64,000 bases of DNA from Sphaerisporangium sp. (GTDB lineage: Bacteria; Actinomycetota; Actinomycetes; Streptosporangiales; Streptosporangiaceae), in contig JAOPYI010000101.1 in NCBI GenBank assembly GCA_025964675.1, forward strand, positions 1 through 64,000, read 5' to 3'. The notes under the pieces are model-generated. The model was not told where the DNA came from and made no database searches. It was given only the letters and a program-made list of their open reading frames with translations. The translations under genes and the position numbers were made by a program. This document shows, piece by piece, positions 1 through 8,315 of this stretch (position 1 is its first letter; every line of letters starts with the position of its first letter).

Positions 1-773
1 GTCCTGGAAAGATCCACGATCTCCCGGGCGAACCTTGCGGCCGTCGCGGCGACGCTCGCGCAGGCGAAGCCGTACTCGGCGACGCGGTCCCTCGCGACGT
101 GCCAGGGCACATCGGTCGTGCGGAGGCCGAGCCGGACCGCCACGCCCTTCCTGATCGCGGCGGCCTGCTCACCCAGCGCGGCGGAGGTGCCGCCCGCGCC
201 GAAGAGCGAGACGACACGGACCCGTCGGGCGGTGGTCCTGAGCCGCTCCCGCTGGCGGGCCACCTCCGCCAGCAGGACCGCCGCCTTCGCGCCGAACGTC
301 GTGGGAACCGCCTGCTGAGCGTGGGTGCGCGCGGCGATGACCGTGCCGGCGTGCTCCTCGACCAGCCCGGCAAGCGCGTCACCGAATCCCTCGATCAGCG
401 TGCCCAGGTGGTCCAGCGCCTCCCCCATCTGGAGGGAGAGACCGCTGTCCATGATGTCCTGGGTGGTCGCGCCGTAGTGCACGCGGCCGTTCGGCCCTTC
501 CGGCAGCACCGCTGCGATCATGCGGACCAGCGGCAGGATCGGGTACCCGACGTTCACGGCCTCGCGCCAGAGGCGCTCGACGTCCACGTTGGCGAGCAAG
601 CACGCTCCGGCGATCGCCTCCGCGTCGCTCTCGGTGAGCACCCCCACCTGCGCCTGTGCCTGTGCCAAGGCGGCCTCGACCCGCAACCAGGCGAGCACCG
701 TGTTGTCAGCGGAGAAGATCCTCGCCATGCCGACGTCACCGAACAATTCGGGGAGCAGCTTGAACGTCTGCAT
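1..773 (-). CDS. Fumarase/adenylosuccinate-lyase superfamily enzyme, PcaB-like (partial)
   Basis: The gene starts at ATG 773 and runs off the left edge, so only about 257 N-terminal residues are visible. It begins MQTFKLLPELFGDVGMARIF. The helical lyase core shows HYGATTQDIMDSG (the conserved catalytic-region block of the superfamily) and ARTHAQQAVPTTFG. Both resemble 3-carboxy-cis,cis-muconate cycloisomerase (PcaB) and adenylosuccinate lyase. The diagnostic GSSxMPxKxN loop lies outside the window, so the substrate cannot be fixed. The start lies only 2 nt after the stop of the upstream SDR gene (TGA-cc-ATG), so the two are almost certainly cotranscribed and translationally coupled. Pairing with an SDR and the nearby aldehyde oxidoreductase suggests catabolism of an organic acid or aromatic compound; this is inference. 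Housekeeping PurB is less likely in this accessory context. Confidence 0.75.
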   Translation of the reverse strand, partial: MQTFKLLPELFGDVGMARIFSADNTVLAWLRVEAALAQAQAQVGVLTESDAEAIAGACLLANVDVERLWREAVNVGYPILPLVRMIAAVLPEGPNGRVHYGATTQDIMDSGLSLQMGEALDHLGTLIEGFGDALAGLVEEHAGTVIAARTHAQQAVPTTFGAKAAVLLAEVARQRERLRTTARRVRVVSLFGAGGTSAALGEQAAAIRKGVAVRLGLRTTDVPWHVARDRVAEYGFACASVAATAARFAREIVDLSR

Positions 774-775
774 GG

Positions 776-1534
776 TCAGTCCATCTCCAGTCCGCCGTCG
801 ACGTTGAGCGCCTGGCCCGTGACGAACGACGCGAGATCACTGGAGAGGAACAGCACAGCGGCGGCGAGTTCCTCTGGGCGGCCGGACCGGCGGAGGGGGA
901 CCCTGTCGCTGACCTGTTCGAGATAGCGCGTACCCGCGTCCGCGCCGAAGCGCTTGTCACGGTCGGCGATGATGTCGTCCCACATCGGGGTGAGAAAGAC
1001 TCCCGGGCAGACCGCGTTGACCCGTACCGGCGCCAACGCCGCGGCCGCCGACTTGGTCAGGGACAGCAGTGCTGTCTTGGTGGCCGAGTAGTGCGCGGCG
1101 TCGGGCCGTCCGGAGCGGGCGGCGACGGAGGCGAGCGTCACGATAGAGCCGCTTCCCTGTTCCACCATCCGGCGACCGACCGCCTGCGTGAGCCAGAACG
1201 TGCCGTTGAGGTTGACGTCGACGAGGTGCCGCCACTCGTCCACCGACACATTGAGCAAGGGGGTGGTCCGCATGATCCCCGCGCAGTTCACCAGGATGTC
1301 GATCTGGGCGATTCCCTCGGCCAGAGCCGCCGCCTGGGCGGGATCGGCGATGTCGGCGGGTCGGCTGCGCGCCCCGAGCGCCGCCCCCGCCTCGGTGAGC
1401 CGCCGGCCCGGAAGGTCGGAGAGCATGACGTCGGCGCCGGCATCGGCCAACGCCTGGGCGCACGCGAATCCGAGACCTCCCCCGGCGCCCGTGACGAGCG
1501 CCGTCCGCCCTGTCAGGTCGATGGTGACAGCCAT
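776..1534 (-). CDS. Short-chain dehydrogenase/reductase (SDR)
   Basis: Classical SDR of 252 residues. Visible motifs are the Rossmann TGAGGGLG near residue 15, the NCAG block, and the active-site YSATK with its upstream serine. The C-terminal end (VTGQALNVDGG) is typical of 3-oxoacyl-ACP-reductase-like SDRs. An NAD(P)-dependent alcohol/ketone oxidoreductase is expected; the substrate is unknown. The ATG at 1534 (MAVTIDLTG) is preferred to the upstream TTG at 1561. It has AAGGGGAG about 8 nt upstream, and the TTG lies inside an operator-like palindrome downstream of a good promoter. It forms a two-gene or longer unit with the lyase gene that follows. Confidence 0.88.
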   Translation of the reverse strand: MAVTIDLTGRTALVTGAGGGLGFACAQALADAGADVMLSDLPGRRLTEAGAALGARSRPADIADPAQAAALAEGIAQIDILVNCAGIMRTTPLLNVSVDEWRHLVDVNLNGTFWLTQAVGRRMVEQGSGSIVTLASVAARSGRPDAAHYSATKTALLSLTKSAAAALAPVRVNAVCPGVFLTPMWDDIIADRDKRFGADAGTRYLEQVSDRVPLRRSGRPEELAAAVLFLSSDLASFVTGQALNVDGGLEMD

Positions 1535-1554
1535 CCCCGATGCTCCCCTTTGGT

Positions 1555-1572
1555 TGGTCAAACGATTGACCA
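1555..1572. promoter_or_regulatory. Operator-like inverted repeat before the SDR gene
   Basis: Perfect inverted repeat TGGTCAA-acga-TTGACCA. It sits just downstream of the predicted -10 box and so would cover the transcription start of the SDR-lyase unit. The half-site GGTCAAACG recurs at 1610-1618, 54 bp away in the same orientation, upstream of the -35 box. A repressor of the GntR or LacI type would fit, but no regulator gene for it is in the window. Confidence 0.6.
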
Positions 1573-1573
1573 G

Positions 1574-1603
1574 AATGTAGCAGCGACCTCACAAAGCGGA
1601 CAA
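1574..1603 (-). promoter_or_regulatory. Predicted promoter of the SDR-lyase unit
   Basis: On the minus strand TTGTCC (1603-1598) and TACATT (1579-1574) are separated by 18 nt. Each matches 4 of 6 positions of the vegetative consensus. The start would fall in the 1555-1572 palindrome, leaving a leader of about 35 nt with a good ribosome site before ATG 1534. Confidence 0.45.
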
Positions 1604-1679
1604 GGGGTCGGTCAAACGTTTTTATTGTGAAATTTCGCAGTTCCTTACCCGGCCGTAAGAGGACCCCATAGCTGGTCCG

Positions 1680-3455
1680 TCACGACCAGCCGAGCTCCTC
1701 GTAGAAGGCGTCCCGCGCCCGGGCGAACGAGACCCGAGACAGGACCGCGCCCGCGTGAGGACCCGCCGCGATCGGCTCGTCGTGGAAGCGGCCGGGCAGC
1801 TCGTCGGGCCCCCCTCCCTCGCGCGTCGCGTAGCCACGCATCAGGTCCAGGCGACGCCCGCCGGCGTCGAGCAGATCCTCCACGGTGAACTCCACCCCGG
1901 ATACGGCGGTGACCAGCGACGTCAGGTGATCGAGCGTCAACGGCCTGGTCGGCGTGCTCGCGAAGACACAGATGTTGAGCGCGTCAAGAGCGCTCCACAG
2001 CCGTAGCAGGCGGGCGCTACGCCGTCCTCGCTCCTCGTCCAGCGTGACCGTCGCGGCGGGCTTGGCCCCGATCCGTTCGGCCTCGGGGAAGGAGTACAGC
2101 AGGCCGAGGTCGGGGTCGAAGTCGAAGTCGTGCTCCAGAGCGTCGTAGCGCGGTCCGTTCGGAGCGATCGCGTAGCCGAGCCCGATCCCGGGCTGGATCC
2201 GCGGGTCGAAGCACGGCACCTCGGCCCCCTTGACGGTCATCGCGCATGGCTCCGTCTCCCGCCCGATCAGGCGGGAGGCTCGAGCCGACCCCTCGGCCAG
2301 CAGATCGCCGAACGCCCCTCGCCGCGCCGCGACGTCGCCGATCAGGCCGGCGAGCGCGCCCGCGTCGCCGAAGGCGGGACCTCCCGGGAGCAGCCCGCGT
2401 GACGCGCACTCCATCGCGAATGCGAGCGTCCCGCCCAGGGAGACCGGGTCGAGGCCGAGGTCGTTGCAGAGCGCGTTGGCGCCGAGCACCGCGTCGACGT
2501 CGTCGATCCCCAGGTTCCAGCCAAGCGACAGGAAGGCTTCCTGGCCGAGGCCGCCGGACCGCCGTTCTGGTGCCAGCAGCGGCGCGTACACCTTGAGACA
2601 GTCGTTGGGGCAGCCTGGACAACCGCCCCTCGTCGTCACGGCCAAGCCGTCGTAGGACCCCTGTGCCGCCAGTCGCAGACCGCTCTCGCCGGTGACGGAG
2701 AAGTTACGAACGGCCGCATAGCCAGGGTCGAGGCTTTCGCCCACCCATCCGGCGAAGCCGGGTTCACTCTGCTGTAGCGCGGCAAGCTGGTTGCCGGGCA
2801 TCGCGTTCCGGTAGAACTCCGCCAGGCCGGCCAGCGTGTCCTGGTCGGCGACGGAAGCCTGAGCGTCTCCCACGCACACGATCGCCTTGAGGTTCTTCGC
2901 GCCGAAGACCGCGCCGAGCCCGTACCTCGCCGCGGCGTAGGCGTAGTCGGTCACCACGCTGGCATAACGGACAAGGCTCTCACCCGCGGGCCCGATCGCC
3001 GCGACATGGGCTCCCTGTCCGTGCCGTCCCCGCAGGGCGTCGGTCGTGGCGGCGGTGCCCAGCCCACGCAGCTCCTCGGCGGCGTGGAATGACAGGCCGC
3101 CGTTCTCGATCAGAAGGTACGAGAGTGCCTCGGCACGACCGGTGATCGCCAGAGCTTTCGCACCGGCGCCGCGGAGTCCGGCCGCGAAGGGACCGAGCGC
3201 GTGCGCCTCCCCTGCCACTCCGGTCAGAGGCGACTTGGCGAGGAACACGCATTTGGCCAGACCAGGCGCCGCCACTCCACCAAGCACGCCGGCTGCGACG
3301 TACAGCAGCGCCCGCGGATCGTACGGCTCCAGGCCGGCGGGGGTGCGCTCCGCCAGCAACCGCAGGCCAAGGATGGACCCGCCGAAGTGACCGGCCTCAG
3401 CGGAGCGGTCCTCCCGCTCGATGGTTCCACGGGTCAGATCAACGACAAAAGGCAC
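1680..3455 (-). CDS. Aldehyde:ferredoxin oxidoreductase (tungsten AOR family)
   Basis: 591 residues, a normal length for AOR. The family oxidises aldehydes to carboxylic acids with a tungsten bis-pyranopterin cofactor and one [4Fe-4S] cluster, passing electrons to ferredoxin. The cluster motif GGCPGCPNDC (Cx2Cx3C) is near residue 280. A fourth candidate cysteine is in DALNIC towards the C-terminus. NDLGLD near residue 335 fits the pterin-binding DxxGL(C/D) motif. The start is GTG 3455 with GGAGG about 8 nt upstream. No ferredoxin or FeS partner gene is adjacent, so the electron acceptor is unknown. It precedes the SDR and lyase on the same strand, but a 145-nt gap with its own promoter lies between them. 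AOR is an unusual enzyme for an aerobic actinomycete, though other actinobacterial copies are known. Confidence 0.88.
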   Translation of the reverse strand: MPFVVDLTRGTIEREDRSAEAGHFGGSILGLRLLAERTPAGLEPYDPRALLYVAAGVLGGVAAPGLAKCVFLAKSPLTGVAGEAHALGPFAAGLRGAGAKALAITGRAEALSYLLIENGGLSFHAAEELRGLGTAATTDALRGRHGQGAHVAAIGPAGESLVRYASVVTDYAYAAARYGLGAVFGAKNLKAIVCVGDAQASVADQDTLAGLAEFYRNAMPGNQLAALQQSEPGFAGWVGESLDPGYAAVRNFSVTGESGLRLAAQGSYDGLAVTTRGGCPGCPNDCLKVYAPLLAPERRSGGLGQEAFLSLGWNLGIDDVDAVLGANALCNDLGLDPVSLGGTLAFAMECASRGLLPGGPAFGDAGALAGLIGDVAARRGAFGDLLAEGSARASRLIGRETEPCAMTVKGAEVPCFDPRIQPGIGLGYAIAPNGPRYDALEHDFDFDPDLGLLYSFPEAERIGAKPAATVTLDEERGRRSARLLRLWSALDALNICVFASTPTRPLTLDHLTSLVTAVSGVEFTVEDLLDAGGRRLDLMRGYATREGGGPDELPGRFHDEPIAAGPHAGAVLSRVSFARARDAFYEELGWS

Positions 3456-3699
3456 GGAACTGCCTCCATATGACTACTCACGGCGAAAGCTAACGAGCCG
3501 ATCCTAGAAACATGAGAAGCGCTCCACCGAGGAGGGCCCGGCATCGACCGGAGAACGTGATGCCCCGCGGATATTGAATGCGCGGGTATAGGTCTTGAGC
3601 GCCCGGGCATCCCGGGTAGGAGACACGGCGAGACCCGGAGGGAAGGGCCGGCGACTAAGCGCAGGTCAATCGGCTCCGGGGTGCCGACACCACATCGGG

Positions 3700-3772
3700 T
3701 GGAGCTATGGGGATTCGAACCCCAGACCTCCTCCATGCCATGGAGGCGCGCTACCAGCTGCGCCATAGCCCC
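3700..3772 (-). tRNA. tRNA-Ala (anticodon GGC), copy 1
   Basis: A 73-nt cloverleaf on the minus strand: acceptor GGGGCTA/TAGCTCC with the alanine identity pair G3-U70, D stem GCGC/GCGC, anticodon stem CCTCC/GGAGG with loop ATGGCAT (anticodon GGC), T arm TGGGG-TTCGAAT-CCCCA, discriminator A73. The CCA end is not encoded. It is identical over its full length to the copies at 8988-9060 and 38673-38745, and all three point the same way. Confidence 0.97.
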
Positions 3773-4072
3773 TGGTGACATCACGACCGGCCGTCCGACC
3801 GCCTGATGCCACGCCAGTGTATCGGACATCGCCGACCGGGCCGAACCGCCCAAGGTCCACTCCGGCGGCCATGACCACCCCGCAAAAACGTTCAACCATT
3901 GCTCTGCCACCCCGACCCGATGCCGCTGGTCACCCGCCTCTACGGGGGGCTGCTCCCCATCTCGCACGCTCCCGCGCAGAGTTTCCTGGCGACCCGGCTG
4001 TCACGCGTTGACACGAACGCTTACTGAGGGTAACGATTGGTCGCGCCAAATAACCGCATGCTAGGAGCCGAG

Positions 4073-4621
4073 ATGCATCCGAGCCCCCGGGAGCTCAACG
4101 CCGGGTCCGCATTCGACACGAGCGACGTCAACCAGGACGGCTACATCGACAAGGAGGACATGTATCTCGTCGGGCCCCTCCTCGCCGACCGCCTGGGCCT
4201 TTCCGACGACGCGCCCGCGCGCGGCCGCCTCCAGGACGCCTACGCCGAGGTCTGGGAGAACCTCGTGGCCGCCGTCGGCACCGACGAGAACGGCCGCATC
4301 AGCCGGCAGAGGTACGTCGAGTACGCCGTCTCCCCCAGGATCGACAGGACCGCTTTCATCGTGGCCATCGTCTGGCCGATCACCGACGCCCTGTGGGAGG
4401 CCCTCGACGCCGACCAGGACCAGAAGCTCAGCATCCGGGAGTACCTCCACCTGTGGTCGGCCTACGACGTCGAGACATCCGAGGCCCGGGAGGCCTTCAT
4501 CCTCCTGGACACCGACGGCGACGGCCATCTCGCCAAGGACGAGTTCGCCCAGGCGATGTACGACTTCTACTTCAGCGACGATCCCAAGAAGGTCGCCATC
4601 CCCATCCTCGGACGATCGTGA
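4073..4621 (+). CDS. EF-hand calcium-binding protein
   Basis: 182 residues with no signal peptide or membrane segment, so probably a cytosolic Ca2+ sensor or buffer of the calexcitin-like type found in actinomycetes. Four EF-hand positions are visible: DVNQDGYIDKED (good loop, Asp at position 12), a degenerate GTDENGRISRQR, DADQDQKLSIRE (Gln in place of the loop glycine) and DTDGDGHLAKDE (canonical). The ATG at 4073 is chosen because AGGAG lies 5 nt upstream; a TTG at 4037 has no ribosome site. It is a single-gene unit between a tRNA and a convergent lipoprotein gene. What it controls is not apparent from the sequence. Confidence 0.85.
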   Translation: MHPSPRELNAGSAFDTSDVNQDGYIDKEDMYLVGPLLADRLGLSDDAPARGRLQDAYAEVWENLVAAVGTDENGRISRQRYVEYAVSPRIDRTAFIVAIVWPITDALWEALDADQDQKLSIREYLHLWSAYDVETSEAREAFILLDTDGDGHLAKDEFAQAMYDFYFSDDPKKVAIPILGRS

Positions 4622-4673
4622 CAGCGGGCGGCCGGCGCCCCGAGCCCTCCCGGGAGCCGGCCGTACGGATGGG

Positions 4674-6170
4674 TCATTCCAGGGAGCCGGCCCTGCGGAT
4701 CAGGCCGGCCAGCTCGGTGACCATGGGGTCCTCGGTCGCCGCCCCGAGCCGCTCCGCGTGCCCGGCGAGGGTGCCGAGGTCCTCGGTGAACAGCTCGTCG
4801 TCGGCGTGCCTCAGCCGCTGGGCGAAGGCGGCGACCAGCGCGTCCACCTGGAGCCTCGGCGGCGACGCTCCCCACAGCGTGCCTGACAGCTCTGAGAGGT
4901 CGATCGCGCGGCTCGCCTCGGCGGGCTCACGGGTGTCGGGGTCCAGCCAGCGGACCGTCGTCGTGGCGACCTGCCCGGAGGTTCCCGGGCGCAGCCGCAC
5001 GGCGTAGAGCGCGGTGACCGCGTGGCCCGGCCCGACCTCGCCTCCGTCCTTGGCGTCGTCGCGGAAGTCCTCCTGGGCGAGCGTGCGATTCTCGTACCCC
5101 AGGAGCCGGTACGACGCGACGGTTGCCGGGTTGAACGCCACCTGGGCCTTGGCGTCGCGGGCCCGCAGGTCGAGGCTGGCCGGCAGCCGCTCGACGAAGA
5201 CCTTGCGCGCCTCCTCCGTCGAGCTGACGTAGACCGCGGCGCCGTCCCCGTTGTCGGCGAGCTGCTCCATCAGCGCGTCGCCGTACTCCCGTCCGACCCC
5301 GACGCAGAGCAGCGTGACCTGGCGCCCGGCGTACCCCTGCACGCGGTCGAGGATCCCCTGCCAGGAGGTGTTCCCGGTGTTGGCGAGACCGTCGGACAGC
5401 AGGACGACCCGGTTCGTCGCCACCGGCCGGAAGGCGCGGGACGCCTCCTGGTACCCCGTGACGAGCCCGGCCTCCAGGTTGGTCGAGCCCTCGGTGCCGA
5501 GCGAGTCGATCGCCGCGTGCAGGTCGTGGCGCTCGCCTACCGGGGTCATCGAGATGCGCAGCCGCGCCTGGTCGCTGAAGGACACGATCGACACCTGGTC
5601 GCCCGGCCCGAGCTGGTCCACCAGCGCGTGCAGCGCGTCTCGTACGAGGTCCAGCCTGCCGGGGTTGCCCATCGAGCCGGAGACGTCCACCACGAAGGTG
5701 AGGTTCGCGGGCCTGCGCGCGGCGGCCTCCGCCGTCCTGGTCTGCAACCCGACCCGCAGCAGCGCGGTGCCGTCCGCCGCGCCCCTGGCCCCGTCGAGCC
5801 GCACGGCGAAGCCGTCACCGGACGGCTCGGCGTACCCCTGCTGGAAGGCGTTGACGAACTCCTCCGGCCTGACCTGCGCCGGGTCGGGAAGGCGGCCTTC
5901 GGTGAGGTTGCCGCGCGCGTAGCCGTACGAGGCGGTGTCGACGTCCAGGGCGAACGTCGAGATCTCGCCGGCGGGCTCGCTTCTGGAGCTGCCCTGAGCG
6001 CTCGGCACGGCGACCGCCGTGCCGCCGGTCGCCTGATCACCCGCCGCCGAACGGCCGGCCGGGTAGGAGGGTTGGCGGGCGCCGGATGAGTCGTGCGACG
6101 ACGAGCCGCCGCAGGCGGAGACGAGCAGGACGAGTGCCACCAGGGCACAGGCGAGGATTCGTGACTTCAT
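4674..6170 (-). CDS. von Willebrand factor type A domain lipoprotein
   Basis: 498 residues. The N-terminus MKSRILACALVALVLLVSAC is a lipoprotein signal with lipobox VSAC, followed by a Ser/Gly/Gln-rich linker, so the protein is probably surface-anchored. Then come the short domain that precedes vWA in this family (FALDVDTASYGYARGNL), a vWA domain with an intact MIDAS DVSGSMG, and a C-terminal DUF3520-like region. This is the layout of YfbK-type proteins. The MIDAS implies metal-dependent binding of another protein, with the partner unknown. The start is ATG 6170 with GGAGG upstream; an in-frame extension to 6341 would put 57 residues in front of the signal and is rejected. It is convergent with the EF-hand gene, with 52 nt between stops. 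Confidence 0.88.
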   Translation of the reverse strand: MKSRILACALVALVLLVSACGGSSSHDSSGARQPSYPAGRSAAGDQATGGTAVAVPSAQGSSRSEPAGEISTFALDVDTASYGYARGNLTEGRLPDPAQVRPEEFVNAFQQGYAEPSGDGFAVRLDGARGAADGTALLRVGLQTRTAEAAARRPANLTFVVDVSGSMGNPGRLDLVRDALHALVDQLGPGDQVSIVSFSDQARLRISMTPVGERHDLHAAIDSLGTEGSTNLEAGLVTGYQEASRAFRPVATNRVVLLSDGLANTGNTSWQGILDRVQGYAGRQVTLLCVGVGREYGDALMEQLADNGDGAAVYVSSTEEARKVFVERLPASLDLRARDAKAQVAFNPATVASYRLLGYENRTLAQEDFRDDAKDGGEVGPGHAVTALYAVRLRPGTSGQVATTTVRWLDPDTREPAEASRAIDLSELSGTLWGASPPRLQVDALVAAFAQRLRHADDELFTEDLGTLAGHAERLGAATEDPMVTELAGLIRRAGSLE

Positions 6171-6362
6171 CGGGGGTTCCTCCCTCGGTGTCACCCCGTA
6201 CGACGACGCTCCGGCGCCGTCCGCCTGGGCCGTCACCCAAGCGACTGCCAACCGTTCCCGCCGCGTTACCTCGGCGGCGCGCCGGCGCTGAGCGAGCAGG
6301 CGCTGCGCCCGGCGTGGTTCAACCTGGGCGGCCCCCCTCACCGGTGCCGGAGCCTTCGGCGC

Positions 6363-6383
6363 GCTGACCTGACGCCGGTCAGC
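6363..6383. terminator. Small hairpin in the 6171-6483 intergenic region
   Basis: GCTGACC-tgacgcc-GGTCAGC, a 7-bp stem with a 7-nt loop and no T run. It is downstream of the methyltransferase gene on the minus strand and may end that transcript. Nothing else was recognised in this 313-nt intergenic stretch. Confidence 0.35.
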
Positions 6384-6483
6384 TCATGCCGAACAAGCCT
6401 CGGTCGTCGACGGTACGCCGAGTCGATCACTCACAACTTGGCCGGCCGCGGGGTCGTACGCCGTGCCGGTGGTGGCGGCGTGG

Positions 6484-7137
6484 TCAGAAGGTGTTCCTCC
6501 GGCAGTTGAGGAAAATCTGCATCTCGAGCGGCTGGTCGTCGGTCGCGGGCACGTAGGCCAGGTCCATCTGCTCGCGCACGCTGAACCCCGCCTCCTGGAC
6601 GACCGCTCGAAGCGCGCACCTGGCGTACCCCGTCATCCGCATGGGAGTGCCGAGGACGTGGATCGGCGCGTCGTCGACGTCGATCTCCACCATGCCGAGA
6701 GCGAGCCAGCCGCCGGGGACGAGCAGCTCGTGAAGCCTGAGCAGCGTCACCATGATCTCGCCCCGGCGGAGCATCGACAGCGAGAAGTAGGCCACGACGG
6801 CGTCGAACCGGCCGAGGCTCCCGTCGAGGTCGACGACGTCGAGCTGGCGCAGGTCGGCCTCGGGCACGTGCTGCTCCGCGAGGCCCAGCATGACGGGCGA
6901 GATGTCGATGCCCGTCACATCGCACCCGGCGTCCACGAACTGCCGGGCGGTCGGCAGGCCCGTGCCGCAGCCGACGTCGAGGACCCGCGCGCCCGGGCGG
7001 AGTTTGCGCAGCACCCAATCGGCGGAGGCGATCTGACCGCCCTTGTAAGGGAACGCCTCGTCATAACGCTCGCCGATGCGGTCGAACGCGTCGGCCTGCG
7101 CGGCCCGGTGCGCCGGGTGCGAGCCTCTCGCTGTCAT
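6484..7137 (-). CDS. Class I SAM-dependent methyltransferase
   Basis: 217 residues. The SAM-binding motif I is VLDVGCGTGLPTA, followed by DVTGIDISPVM (motif post-I) and LRQLDVVDLDGSLGRFDAVVA. This is a methyltransferase-11/25-like Rossmann fold for a small-molecule or lipid substrate. The start is ATG 7137 (MTARGSHPAHR). The alternative GTG at 7200 lies inside the predicted -35 box (7200-7205), so it cannot be transcribed from that promoter. The substrate is not recognisable. The gene stands alone with its own promoter. Confidence 0.82.
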   Translation of the reverse strand: MTARGSHPAHRAAQADAFDRIGERYDEAFPYKGGQIASADWVLRKLRPGARVLDVGCGTGLPTARQFVDAGCDVTGIDISPVMLGLAEQHVPEADLRQLDVVDLDGSLGRFDAVVAYFSLSMLRRGEIMVTLLRLHELLVPGGWLALGMVEIDVDDAPIHVLGTPMRMTGYARCALRAVVQEAGFSVREQMDLAYVPATDDQPLEMQIFLNCRRNTF

Positions 7138-7175
7138 TCCGTCCACCCAACATTGAGGCGTTATCTGACTCTCAT

Positions 7176-7205
7176 TTGATAGAGGGATATGACACACCAC
7201 GTCAA
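7176..7205 (-). promoter_or_regulatory. Predicted promoter of the methyltransferase gene
   Basis: TTGACG (7205-7200) and TATCAA (7181-7176) on the minus strand with an 18-nt spacer. The expected start near 7169 leaves a leader of about 30 nt before ATG 7137 and decides that start codon. Confidence 0.55.
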
Positions 7206-7415
7206 GTGCAGTCAGGTCCTGAGTTGACGAGATAGGGGGGCCAAAACCGAGTGTTGCCGCTTATATCCGCAATTGCGGTTGCCCAGGCGCAGAGATTCGT
7301 GCAATTGCCGGTCCGGCGGCCTCCGTCAGGCCTCGCCGTGGTCAGGCGTCCGGCCAGCCCCCTCGCCCGCTCCGTGCAGCCGCGGTGTCCGATCAGGCCG
7401 GCGGGGCCAGCGTGC

Positions 7416-8231
7416 TCAACCTCGCAGGGAGATGGACGCGTAGTCGGTGACCGGGCGGTATCCGAGTGACTGGTAGATGGAGTTCGACGTCGGGTTCGCG
7501 AGGTCGGTGAAGAGCAGGAGCAGGCCGGCTCCTGCCTCCTGCGCGGCGAGGGTCGCGGCGCAGGTCACCGCCGAGCCGTACCCGCGCCTGCGGAACTCCG
7601 GCGGGGTGTAGACCGGGCCGACACGCGACATCCCCGTGATCGGGCGCGAGAACCCCGCCAGCGCGACCTGCCGCCCGCCGTCCTCCCACAGCACGAACTC
7701 ACCCTCCTCGACGCGGTGCTTGACCTGGGACGACGGGTCGTCGCCAGCGTTCTCGGGCTCCGCCTCCGCGAGAAAGGCCCGCATCCACTCGACGACGCGC
7801 TCGATGTCACCGCCCCCGGCGAGGCGTGACGCGCCAGTGGGCGACGGCGGCTGGAGAGCGTCGAGCCGGTAAAGGCGTTGCGTGGTGCGTCCGGTCTCCC
7901 CGCGCCCGCACGCGGCGGCGAAGGCGCCGGCCTGCGCGAACGGCCCGCTCACGCCGGAGAGGTAACGCTCTCGCAAGCCCTCCGCCAGCGACGCCACCGA
8001 GTCGATCGGGATGTCGCCGAGAAGCAGCGCGTAGGGCGGCGTGTGGAGGACGACCCCGCGTACCTCGCCGTCGGCGGTGAGCCAGCCGAGCATGGACCCG
8101 TCGTTCCACAGGCCGTGACGCATGCGGCCCAGCACGGTCAGCGGGACCGTGTTGCGTACCGGGTCACTGCGCAGCCATGCTTCGGCCTGATCGGGAAACT
8201 CGTCGAGGCTCGCCGTGAACGTCCACACCAT
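7416..8231 (-). CDS. GNAT family N-acetyltransferase
   Basis: 271 residues from ATG 8231 (MVWTFTASLDEF). The C-terminal half is a GNAT fold: VGPVYTPPEFRRRGYGSAVT is motif A with the acetyl-CoA pyrophosphate loop RRRGYGSA, and NSIYQSLGYRPV is motif B. The N-terminal half is the less conserved part seen in actinobacterial two-part acetyltransferases. No ribosome site stands out upstream of 8231, so the message may be leaderless. The substrate is unknown. It is followed on the same strand by a 215-nt gap (7201-7415) before the methyltransferase unit. Confidence 0.82.
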   Translation of the reverse strand: MVWTFTASLDEFPDQAEAWLRSDPVRNTVPLTVLGRMRHGLWNDGSMLGWLTADGEVRGVVLHTPPYALLLGDIPIDSVASLAEGLRERYLSGVSGPFAQAGAFAAACGRGETGRTTQRLYRLDALQPPSPTGASRLAGGGDIERVVEWMRAFLAEAEPENAGDDPSSQVKHRVEEGEFVLWEDGGRQVALAGFSRPITGMSRVGPVYTPPEFRRRGYGSAVTCAATLAAQEAGAGLLLLFTDLANPTSNSIYQSLGYRPVTDYASISLRG

Positions 8232-8315
8232 GCGGGACAGTGTGCCAACGGGCGACCTTCCAAGCGAACCGTTATTCGGTGTGTTCCCAAGCACGGCGCG
8301 GAAACCGGAAGGTCT

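Noticed and set aside
3598-3620. GCCCGGG-cat-CCCGGG repeat as a terminator after tRNA-Ala copy 1
   Set aside because: Self-complementary CCCGGG pairs are ambiguous, there is no T run, and the distance from the tRNA (about 80 nt) is large. I saw no convincing terminator for copy 1.
6171-6341. N-terminal extension of the vWA lipoprotein
   Set aside because: It would place 57 Arg/Ala-rich residues in front of a clear lipoprotein signal; ATG 6170 has a good ribosome site.
7138-7200. Start of the methyltransferase at GTG 7200
   Set aside because: This codon overlaps the -35 element TTGACG of a good promoter, so it would not be in the transcript.
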